64,000 nt of DNA from Pisolithus tinctorius (taxonomy: Eukaryota; Basidiomycota; Agaricomycetes; Boletales; Pisolithaceae): the NCBI GenBank assembly GCA_024663395.1, contig JANFAH010000056.1, positions 124,001 to 188,000 on the forward strand. Reading direction: 5' to 3'. The position numbers and the translations under genes were made by a program. Below are positions 55,498 through 64,000 of the stretch, one piece after another. Within the stretch, counting starts at the first letter, position 1, and each line of letters opens with the position of its first letter. Below the pieces are notes generated by a model that was not told the origin of the DNA, did not search any database, and was given only the letters and a program-made list of their open reading frames with translations.

Positions 55498-56110
55498 CGA
55501 TGAGCTTTTGGAGGGAGGAGAGATTCCTCTCTGCCTCGTGCTGTCTCATGATACAGTTGATGGCCTGGGCAGGTTGGAGTGCATAGTAGCCTTCTTGGCA
55601 TGCTAATTGTTCTACTGGTAGGATAGGGGCATCAAAGTTGACAACAAATTGGCAAAGGTAGCTAGGGATGGGGAGAGGAGGGAGGATATGTCTAGGGTCT
55701 CCATAGATGCCTCTTGATGGCTGGTCTGCTGGGTTGTCACCACTTTGAACATACACTGTTTGGATGCTAAGCAGGTTAGAGCTGGAGTCATGGATGAGGT
55801 TGTGTATATGCTTGAAGATTTCATTGACTTCTCTGTTCCAGTGTCTGCCTGTCCACCACCCTTCCATGATGCCAGTGTTGTTGCCATATATGATGATGTG
55901 GGTTGGGGAGGATAGGATTGTGTTGATCGTGCTGATGAGGAATTTGAAGCCAGTGGCTTCTGCCCAGCTGATGTTACATTTGGATCCTGCTGATTTCCAG
56001 CCTGGGATGAGGTGCCAGGCCCTCCATTTTTTTCTGATGATGATTCCAATGCTGAAACCAGAGCTAGCATCTGGAAATGCTTGGAGGTCTACTCAGTGTC
56101 ACACACCAAA
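55460..56110 (-). pseudogene. RNase H-like domain of the DIRS/Ngaro-like element
   Basis: Minus-strand frame: VDLQAFPDASSGFSIGIIIR (Asp), KKWRAWHLIPGWKS, NISWAEATGFKFLI (Glu), HIIIYGNNTGIMEGWWTG (family has Asp-Asn; here Asn-Asn), HWNREVNEIFKHIHNLIHDS, YVQSGDNPADQPSRGIYG, then a Pro-rich spacer and a helical tail. It overlaps the recombinase start by 38 bp. A TGA precedes VDLQ. The reverse transcriptase expected further upstream is not readable. Confidence 0.8.
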
Positions 56111-57948
56111 GGTGTTGTGGACATGGTTACAGCTGACTCTGCCTAACTCATCAACGAGTTGCACACAATGCCCATGCCATGCAGATGAAGACTAAAGGCC
56201 TCATGTGTAGAAAGACTGCCAGATGTGAGCAGTCATCCTTCACACAAGAATGAGTCATCAGTGCTAAAGAGAAAAGAGGAAGCAAGTTAAGCATGCATTA
56301 AAGGTTTTTAGTGCCTGTGTACAGCATTCTGGTTTTCATCATATCTCCACCATTTCCAAAGATATTGACTCTGTTCTCACACTCACTTAAAGTGCTCAGC
56401 CACGCAATTCTGCCTTCCAAATTTGGAGAGGATCCTTGCACCCTACATATTTCTACAGTGCTCCATCCATCAGACACTCATTTTGCTAAGTCCATCAATC
56501 ATGGCTGCCTCTTTGTTGATTGTCTCACTTGTCTCATTTGCCAGAGACAGTGGCTATGTATATCTGCCAGGCATTCCCACCAGCTTCTATCCTGAAGCCC
56601 CCTGGTTCATCCCATCATTGTCAGCCCTGTCTCATCCCATGCAGCTTGGTCAGCATGTTCTCCTTGTCAGTATGACTTCCAGAAGGATGTTCTTTGGTCA
56701 CCTCAGGTCTGTCACTCAGTTAGAAAGGTCTTATGTGGTCATTTCAGTCTCCCCAGTTGATGAAGCATATGGATTGTTCCTCCCTGCTCCCTGCACTGTC
56801 TTTATTCCAGTCTTGTCCATCATTCTTCCCACATTGTGACAGCTGCAGCATAATCTACTGTTCTCCAGCCTCCCTGATCACATCCATGATGAGTATGACA
56901 TGCATCTTGCCTTCCTACTGCAAGATCCAGCAGAAGACATCCCCCCTTCTCCTCCTCCATCAGAGCCCTGTTCATGAAGTTTTTGTTAACTTTGCTGAGA
57001 GAATGGAAGGGTGGGAGACATGATCACTTATGCTCCCATTGCCCCACAGACCCCCAACACCCTAACCCCCTTTGATGCCTGACTCATGCCCTTCAATTCT
57101 GGAATTAATACTTCCTTATCTGGAAACACTGTCCATCTGTCATGCCATCTTTGGATCTAGAGATGTCTCTGCTGAGATCTGACTTGCATTGCCACCCCCT
57201 AATGTGATATCAGTGTGCTTACTCAGTTTCTGACTCCATTTGACTCATTTTGTGATATTTTGACTGTCCTTGACTTGTTCATTGCCAATACTTACCAATC
57301 TTCTTTGCTTGCTTACTTTTCATTTCTCACTTACTCATCATGATTACCCAGTCCTTACTCATTACTTACCAAGTGTTTGTGCCTTGTTTGTCACAAGCTG
57401 TGCTCCCCCTATAGTATATAAACCCCCATGTACTTAGCTACACCCCAAGTGAACCAGAAGCCATTCACTCAGCAGTCAGTTCAGTGCCTATCTCATTGTC
57501 GACAGTCAAGGCTCATTCAGAAGAGTCTAACTGTCCCCATTCATCATCCTAGGTAGTTGAGGCTCCATTAAGGGTCTATCTACCTTCATTCATTATCTGA
57601 AGTATCATCTGTGCTTTGTTAGCACACCTGCTTAGTCATCCATCCACTCCTGTGTAACTCGATGTCAACTTGCACCAGGAGCATGTCCTAAAGATCATCA
57701 CACCAGAGTACTTTTGGCTGAATACCTTCACTCTATTCAGCATCTCCCTTCCAGTCATCATCCATTCATCTACTCCTGTGTAACTTGTCGATGACTTGTG
57801 CCAGGAGCACTCTACTTGAAGTCCCCCCCCCCACATCAGGTTTTTCTGCACTCCAGGTTCTGCAGAGGCACACCACCACTCACACATCATTTGTCTTTTG
57901 TGTTGGTTTTGGTTGGTTTATACCAGCTTTCCACACTTTGACTCACAG
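56111..57948. other. Mostly unassigned; includes an LTR-like promoter segment
   Basis: A plus-strand frame of 138 codons (56423-56839) and adjacent Pro/Ser-rich codons match no family I know. Around 57410-57422 a TATA-rich run (TATAGTATATAAA) resembles an LTR promoter. Two related blocks with CTCCTGTGTAACT and GCCAGGAGC or CACCAGGAGC lie about 125 bp apart (57640-57683, 57763-57809). The left end of gypsy-A's 3' LTR follows at 57949. Confidence 0.4.
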
Positions 57949-58523
57949 TGTCAGGTTTAGCTCATGTGCTACCCCCTTGCATGATCTCAGCCCTTGTATT
58001 TCAGAGGGAGAGTACAGATGGAGAGTCAGAGATAACTCTGACAGGCAGAAGTCAAAGACAGAAGGAGTAGGAACTAAGTTGATATTCATACTGAGGAATG
58101 GCAGAGTATGATACATGCTTTTATACTACTACAGAGGTACAGTAACTGGAATCAGAACTGACATATGGAGACTCATAAAATTTCAAGTAAAACTTCCCAG
58201 ATGACAAATGAAGGGTAGATGGAGGACATACAAGTGGGTAACATAGAATGTCCAGAAAAGGAAACAGTCCAGGTGCTGGACCATGCAGTGCATGTGCTGC
58301 AGAGTACCTGACTGCACACTGTCAGGGAGAAGTCCAAAGGTAGTCACATGGACCCCTCAGTCCACTCAGTCTGGTAGGAGAGCAACACAAGCCTGGCAGC
58401 AGTCAGAGTGGAGATGGCTCATAACCAACAGAAGTTGGGCAGAGTTGGTGCAGAGTGAGTGAATGACCAGTGGAAGATGGTGTGGAGTGAGTAAGGACCT
58501 AGAGTGAATGCACAGTTATGACA
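57949..58523 (-). repeat. Gypsy-A 3' LTR with internal deletion
   Basis: Starts TGTCA, jumps directly to GGTTTAGCTC (deleting about 155 bp relative to 1392-2104) and continues to GTTATGACA at 58523. It lies downstream of gypsy-A no. 2 pol in minus orientation, so it is that element's 3' LTR. CACAG (57944-57948) would be the TSD. It keeps the empty TA site where the foldback element inserted in its paralogue (58164-58165). Confidence 0.8.
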
Positions 58524-58662
58524 GGCCTGCATGCCCTGCCATAACAAAAAAAAGCTTTGCAGTTGGACAAGGGAAGACACAGTGGCAGGGCCATCATGTA
58601 AAAGAGTGGGAACAGGAAGCTCCTGAGGGGAGAAGAAGAAGAAGCCATGAGGGAAGGGGAAG

Positions 58663-59580
58663 GTGAGGGCAACAGAGATGGAAGAGGTGGATGATGAGTG
58701 GGAGGTGGGCGGAGAAGATGATGACCCAGCAACCCTGCTCGAGGGTCCTTCAGGTGCGAGAGTCCACATGTGGTGGGCAAAGTGGGAGCAGGAGCAGCAA
58801 CTGCAGGCCATGGAGAGGCAGGTGGTGGTTGGAAGAGGCCTCAGTCAGAGGTGGCAGAGGATGTCACAACTGTGCCCAGACCACCCCAGACTGGCTCTAC
58901 CCCAGTCTCGACCAGTCTCATCCAACCCTTGCCCTGGTCCTGGCCCTAACCCTTCGACCCAGAAACATGTTAGCTCATGAGGCACTGCTAGGCAGTGCCC
59001 AGTCGAGTTGTCCCCTCAGTTAGTACTGGGCCAGTGTAACACCTGGCCCAGCCACAAGTCCTGCCCTGGTTCCCAGTAATTCCTTTGTTCATACTTTTGC
59101 TTGATAATATTCTTTGTAACATTACTTACCAATCTGTTTACCAATCATCACTGTACTGGCACAGACCGGTCTCTGGTGCTATGTTACACTTAGGTCACTT
59201 CTAGTATTTAAGCCATAGGATAATCTGTTTTAGCCTCAGTCTGAAATCAACCTAGTCTTGTCTTAACCCAGTCTCCCTTGTTCTCTGTCTTCTGCCTCTT
59301 GACTGGACTATGGCCCATGCAAGGGAATAGTGCTGCATCATCAGTCACTAAGTCCAACAGTCCAAATCTCTTAGTATCTCGTATTACCCTCTGACCCCCA
59401 ACCAGACTCTGGACTGGCCTTGGACTGGTAAAGACCCAGACTTAACAGAGGACCAGCACCCAGGAGCAGATGAAGGTGCAGAGGGGGACAACAAGGAAGA
59501 GGAAGAAGTTGGAGGAGAGCATGAAGGTGGAGAAGAACAGGAGGGTGGTGGAGAACAAGTGATGGAAGAGTAGTGTAGTT
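58663..59580 (+). other. Antisense reading frame in the gypsy-A 3' region, interrupted by LTR-C
   Basis: Plus-strand frame opposite to gypsy-A: MEEVDDEWEVGGEDDDPATL, VHMWWAKWEQEQQLQAMERQ. Taking out LTR-C and one GAGGA copy keeps the frame open into a lysine/arginine/glutamate-rich helical end that stops at TGA near 59563. That is about 120-130 codons. No domain is recognised and it may be chance, but the frame is conserved across the insertion point. A T-rich run at 59580-59640 follows. Confidence 0.35.
58862..59447 (+). repeat. Solo LTR-C (586 bp), TSD GAGGA
   Basis: Begins TGTCACAACTGTGCCC and ends CAGACTTAACA, flanked by GAGGA at 58857-58861 and 59448-59452. It is the only complete LTR-C in the window, the others being truncated at 35736 and 53775. 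It contains the TAGCTCATGAGGCACTGC block common to all three. It inserted in the 3' non-pol region of gypsy-A no. 2. Confidence 0.9.
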
Positions 59581-59763
59581 TTCTTTTTTGTTTTTTTTTT
59601 TTGTTTTTTGTTTGTATATTTTTGTACTACTATGAAATAGACTTGTGATTTTGTTTGTGATTCTGGGAAGTGAAATGGATAAGTGAAGAAAATTCTAAAG
59701 TACCTAAGATAGTTCAGTAAGGGGCAGAGTCGGCCCACAGAGGAGGGTTACATAGGCAGAGTA

Positions 59764-61203
59764 CTATGGTGGAGGTTGATATAGGCCAGGTTTGTGCAGA
59801 TAGCATTCATGGAAAGCAGAGACTATGTCAGAAGCATGATCTAGCTCAGTTGCAAGCAACCAAGAGGTTTCTTCATTGGTGTTCTCATAACCAGCCCAGT
59901 GGACTAGATACAAGAGTTGACAGTGGCAGTGACAGCAGTCCACCTTAGAGTCCAGTATCTCCGATACCTCATACTCAAGGTCACCATCAACATCCACTGG
60001 TGGAGGTGGAGGTTGTTGTTGGTTTGGGAAAGGGTTAGCTGCTGCGGCTTCCAGTTGTGAGACATGGAAGACCAGATGTACTGAGTGCATAGAGTCAGGG
60101 AGCTTAAGGGTGACAGAGTGCATACCTGGCCTGGCCAAGATGGTGAATGGACCTAAGTACTTTTTGGAGAGTTTTTCTGAAGGATGAGTGGAGCAGAAGT
60201 ACTTGGCTTTGACATAGGCCTGTTCTCTGACCTTGAACTCAGGTGGAGGTATGCATTTGGCATCTGCTGGACCCTGGTAGTGCTGCTGAGTGGCAGACAT
60301 TTTGGTGTGGAGGAAGTCATGAAGGGCAGAGAGCTTGACGACATAGTCGTGAGCCCTCAGAGAGGTGAAGTCTTGGTCAGGGACCACAGACAGGTTTGGA
60401 TGGTATCCCTTATTAGCAAAGAAGGGGGAAACCCCAGTAGTTGCACTTGGTGTGTTGTTGACAGTGAACTCTGCTAGGGGTAACAGCTCAGCCCAGTTGT
60501 CTTGTTGGTAGTTACAGTAGACATGAAGGTACTGCTCAAGGGTCTGGTTTGTTTGCTCAGTCTGGCCATCACCTTCTGGGTGGTAACCCAAAGTGAAGTG
60601 AAGATGCATATCAAGGGCCTTTCCTAGAGAGCAGAAGAAGTGTGAGATGAACTCAGGACCTCTGTCAGAGGTGACATTAGCTGGTACTCCATGCTTGGAG
60701 AAGACATGGGTAAGGAAGAGCTTAGTGAGTTGGGCAGAGGTGATGGAGTTGTGGGTGGGGATGAACACCACTTGCTTTGAGAGGCGGTCCACTACCATGA
60801 GGATGGCAGAGTAGCCATCAGAGTTGGGGAGGTGTTTGATGAAGTCCGTGGAGATGGAGTTCCAAGGTCTCTCTGGGACAGGGAGTTGCTTCAGCAGACC
60901 ATAGGGGCAGTGGTGCAGAGTTTTACTCTGTCCACAGGCAGTGCAAGACCTGACATATTCTTTCATGTCAGAGCAGAGGTTAGGCCACATGTAGTCCCTG
61001 TGGATGAGTTCTAGGGTGCAGTTTTGTCCAAAATGGCCTGCTAGAGGATGGTCATGCTTGAACTGAAGCACTCAAAGGCAGAGATCATCAATGTCAGGGA
61101 CAAAGATGCAACCATCAAGGTGGAGTAGACTGTTGGAGTCCAGGGACCACCAAGGCTTAGTTGGAGTTGGAAGATGGCTGGTGGAGACAGGGTCAGATGG
61201 TAG
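59764..61203 (-). pseudogene. pol: Ty3/gypsy integrase with chromodomain (gypsy-A no. 2)
   Basis: LDGCIFVPDIDDL, TGA at 61072-61074 (CGA expected), then a continuous 434-codon frame. HHCC zinc finger (HDHPLAGHFG, CTAC), DD35E core with Asp in ISTDFIKH, Asp in TSDRGPEF and Glu in GDGQTEQT, and the GPY/F-like region KYLGPFTILARPGMHSVTLK. A chromodomain ends it: YEVSEILDSK, LYLVHWAGYENTNEETSWLL. It therefore belongs to the chromoviruses, whose chromodomain steers insertion to methylated-histone chromatin. The catalytic triad is intact. Confidence 0.93.
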
Positions 61204-63327
61204 GCAGAGATGATGTCAGAGTGCAAGCACTCAACATCAAAGACCATGGTGGCATGGAGCACAGGTGCCATGAGGGTGGTGGTACAGAGGGATGATGTGA
61301 GTTGCTCCTGTGTAAACATAGGGCGGAGGTTGTGAGGATTTACCTGCACATAGTCCCTATCCCCCCCTTTTGGGTAGACTTCCCATCATCACATAAGTGC
61401 ATCAGGTTTGGCTCCAAGGCAGCCAGGTCAGAAGCAGATGGAAAGGTTGAACTGGGAAAGGTACTCCAACCAGCGGGCCTGTTGACAAGTGAGAACCTTA
61501 GAGGTGGAAAAATACTCAAGGTTTTTGTGGTCCATCACCATGTTGACAGGTAAGGCAGAACCTTCTAGGTAATGCTGCCAATGGCAGAAAGCCTCGAAGA
61601 TAGCCAACAGCTCCTTGGTGTGGGTATTGTAGTTGAGTTCTGGTGTGGTCATGGTGTGGGAGTAGAAAGTGACTGGGTGGAGTTCACTGTTGGAGCAGGT
61701 GATCAACAAAATACCAGCAATGGCATAGTCAGAGGCATTGGTTTCCACTGTAAGCAGAGCATCAGGGACACAGTGAGTAAGAACAGGAGTGGAGCTGAAG
61801 GCATCCTTCAGGCAGAGGAAAGCAGAGTGGCACTCCTCAGAAAAGTTCCAAGGAGCACCCTTTCACATGAGGCAAGTGAGTGGAATGATGATGTCAGAGT
61901 AGTTATTAATGAATCATCTGTAGAAATTTGCAAAGCCAAGGAAAGACTGGATGTCTTGCACCTTCTGTAGCTCAGGCCAGTCAAGGACTGCCTGAACCTT
62001 CTCAGCAGACATGGGGAGACCAGAGGGAGAAAGAACATAACCAAGGTACTCGACAGAGTCAGAGTGAAACTTGCACTTCTCTGGCTTGGCATAAAGACCA
62101 TGCTTTCAAAGGCAGCGGAGTACCTCTTTTACATGTTTGCAGTGCAACTCCATGTCCTGCGAATAGATTAGGATGTCATCAAGGTATACCATGATGCAGA
62201 CATTGAGCATGTCTGCAAAGATGCTATTAACAAATTGCTGGAAAGCTGCAGGCATGTTAGTCAGACCAAATGGCATTACCCACCACTTGTAAGAACCATA
62301 ATGAGTGTGGACAGCTGTTTTCCATTCATCTCCATCTGTGATGCAGACTAGATGATAGGCATGGTGGAGGTTGATCTTGGTGTAGACTTTAGCATGGCTT
62401 GGAGAGTCAAGTAGGTTGGAAATGAGTGGCAGCAGATAGTGGTCTTTTTTCATGATCTTATTGAGTCCTCAATAGTCTATGCAGAGGTGGAGTGAACCAT
62501 CCTTCTTCTTTACAAAGAGGACAGGGGCACTGTGAGCAGAGGTGGACTGCTTCATGAAACTGTAGCCAAGATGCTCATCAATAAAGGTGCAGAGAGCTTC
62601 AAGCTCTGGTGGAGACACAGAGTAGATCATGCCAATGGGCAGAGAGGCTCCTTCCTCAAGGTCAATCTTGAGATTGAATGAGCAGTGTGGCAGAAGTTCA
62701 GTAGCCTTGTCTTTACTAAAGATGTCAGCAAACTCATGATACTCAGGAGGGACCAAGGAGAGGTCAGGAGGTGGAGAAGAAGTGGAGAACACACAAAGCT
62801 TCACATCATCAGCAGAGAGCTGTAAGCAGAACTGTCCAGAGCCAGGGAGAGCACAGGCTCTGACATACACAGCAGCATTGATGAGTGAGATGAGCAGAGT
62901 GGAGTGTGGCCAGTCTGTCAGAGGTGCAGTTGGAGCTGCAGATGGAGCAGAGGGTGTCAGATCTGGAGCAGAGGTCACAGCAGAAGGTGACAAAGGTGCC
63001 TGGGGTCAATGTTGGCATTCCCTGTATCGATGGTTTGAATGATATGCTGCCCAGTACCCAGTCAGTCGACAGATTGAAGCAGGTGAGCCAGTTGTGTCCT
63101 AACACCAGTGAACATGAAGAATCCAACAGAGTAACATAAAATGAAATAGAATTGACATCACTAGAAGGAAAGCAGAGGGAAAGATCTACTTCTTGGGAAA
63201 TGACAGCATTCATACTACCATCAAACAAGTGGAGCAGGATTGGTGGAGAGATGGAGGAAACAGGAATAGCATATTTTTTGATTATGGACATGTCTATGAA
63301 ACAATGAGAAGAGCCAGAATCAATCAA
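61204..63327 (-). pseudogene. pol: Ty3/gypsy protease, reverse transcriptase and RNase H (gypsy-A no. 2)
   Basis: Protease ALIDSGSSHCFIDMSIIKKY with VLGHNWL (63.3-63.0 kb). A frame change near 62990 leads to RT: VPPEYHEFADIFSKDKA, VLFVKKKDGSLHLC, MPFGLTNMPAAFQQFVN and the active site VYLDDILIYS. The thumb has EYLGYVLSPSGL and QSFLGFANFYR. RNase H has VETNASDYAIAGIL (Asp to Asn at the first acidic site), ELNYNTHTKELLAI and DHKNLEYFS. Seven TGA stops (62469, 62106, 61914, 61863, 61428, 61389, 61386) all fit CGA arginines. A 1-bp deletion near 61204 shifts the frame before the integrase. Confidence 0.93.
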
Positions 63328-63482
63328 TGCAGAAACAGTATCAACAGAATAATCAAGAAGAGTTACAAATGGAAGTAAAGAGTTTGGACTAGAGAGAGCA
63401 GATGCATTGAGTCAGATGTCCAGTTGCACACAGTTGGGATCAATGCTTCCTCCAGGCTGTGTGAGCTCCCTGGAGGAGTGGA

Positions 63483-64000
63483 CTAATTATTTGGCTCTGC
63501 CTTCTCCATGGGCAGAGTAGGTGGAGTTCCAGCCATAGCTGCACAGGCTTTGGCTGTGTGAGAGGTAGACTTGAGGCAGTCTTTGGCAGAGTGGCCAGCC
63601 TCACCACAGAAGAGGCAGAGGTTGTTCTTCATCCTGTGCTGGCATTCAGTGGAGGTGAGTTTGCCATCCTTGCCCAGAAGATGGGCAATGTCAGATTTGG
63701 ATGTGTTGGACTTGGGCAGATCTTTCTGTTTGCCCTTACCTTTGGTGTCAGACTCTGGAGTGGAGGCAGAGGATGACAATTTAGACTTGGTGGTGCATGA
63801 GATCTCTACTTTATGCTCCCAGTAGCATGCATCGATGGTCTGAGCAAGTTTGCAGAGTTGTGCGAGGGTAGAAGGTTTTCTGATGCGAGCAATCTCATCC
63901 TTGATGCAGTCTGGAAGTTCGCTATAAAAGCAGTGGCAGAGTGCACTGACACTGTAGTCTTTGACTTGCAAAGCCCAGCAATTGAACTCCATGACATATT
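63483..64000 (-). CDS. gag: Ty3/gypsy gag, C-terminal part (gypsy-A no. 2), 5' end outside window
   Basis: Open frame from the window edge to TAA/TAG at 63483. It matches the end of the gag at 490-620 (QVKDYSVSALCHCFYSELPD, IKDEIARIRKPS) and continues with HKVEISCTT, a Ser/Lys linker and a CCHC zinc knuckle (CLFCGEAGHSAKDC), ending MEKAEPNN. No stop is visible in this part, although the downstream pol is dead. Nearly every CpG of the 490-1330 copy is TpG or CpA here. Confidence 0.85.
   Translation of the reverse strand, partial: YVMEFNCWALQVKDYSVSALCHCFYSELPDCIKDEIARIRKPSTLAQLCKLAQTIDACYWEHKVEISCTTKSKLSSSASTPESDTKGKGKQKDLPKSNTSKSDIAHLLGKDGKLTSTECQHRMKNNLCLFCGEAGHSAKDCLKSTSHTAKACAAMAGTPPTLPMEKAEPNN

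Noticed and set aside
59034..59447. A separate short LTR starting TGTAACACC
   Set aside because: No TSD fits that start, whereas the start at 58862 gives perfect GAGGA duplications and matches the other LTR-C copies.
60153..62194. Plus-strand frames opposite to gypsy-A pol
   Set aside because: They are antisense shadows of a well-supported pol with conserved domains.
1..64000. tRNA, rRNA or CRISPR arrays
   Set aside because: No cloverleaf with A/B boxes, no rRNA-like block and no regularly spaced short direct repeats were noticed; the tandem arrays present are degenerate and lack spacers.

Overview
The window looks like a repeat-dominated block of an Agaricomycete (basidiomycete fungus) genome. 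I infer this from short GT-AG introns, Kyakuja/KDZ, Plavaka, PIF-Harbinger, IS630/Tc1-like and hAT transposases of the kinds common in mushroom-forming fungi, a chromodomain Ty3/gypsy element, Ty1/copia elements, a Helitron and a tyrosine-recombinase retroelement. I found no intact host gene, rRNA, tRNA or CRISPR. Nearly everything is mobile DNA nested in mobile DNA, and many junctions can be read to the base from target-site duplications (TSDs).

Layout. 1-2104: LTR-B (1-489) sits in the gag of a minus-strand Ty3/gypsy element (gypsy-A no. 1), whose 5' LTR is 1392-2104. 2105-5598: copia no. 1 (+), split by a solo LTR-B (3321-4224, TSD GTACC). 5599-11212: copia no. 2 (-), split by a gypsy-A solo LTR (6435-8764, TSD ATGAT), which holds a Tc1/mariner-type foldback element (6831-8397, TA TSD). 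11213-35181: a hAT transposase gene broken at a TA by a 20.7-kb IS630/Tc1-like element (12391-33089). Inside that element lie a Plavaka-type element (about 14.4-24.8 kb) carrying a casein kinase 1 pseudogene, an apparently intact Harbinger element (24831-28024, TSD TTA) and a decayed Harbinger element (29164-32770, TSD TAT). 36.4-53.8 kb: a Helitron gene split by a KDZ transposon (about 37209-52123). The KDZ element carries a transposase, a TET/JBP-type dioxygenase, a Zn2Cys6 protein and three unrecognised genes. 53.8-57.9 kb: an LTR-C fragment and a tyrosine-recombinase/RNase H retroelement. 57.9-64.0 kb: gypsy-A no. 2 (-), with a solo LTR-C (58862-59447, TSD GAGGA) in its 3' region.

Most in-frame stops I could place are TGA where the family or frame calls for an arginine CGA codon. 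Many catalytic arginines read His, Trp, Cys or Gln. This is what C-to-T decay at CpG would produce. The Harbinger element at 24831-28024 lacks such damage and looks recent. The TET/JBP gene, from a family that oxidises 5-methylcytosine, has lost its iron- and 2-oxoglutarate-binding residues in the same way.

Limits: family names come from motifs read by eye. No database search was run. Exon borders are given only where the splice sites and reading frame agree.
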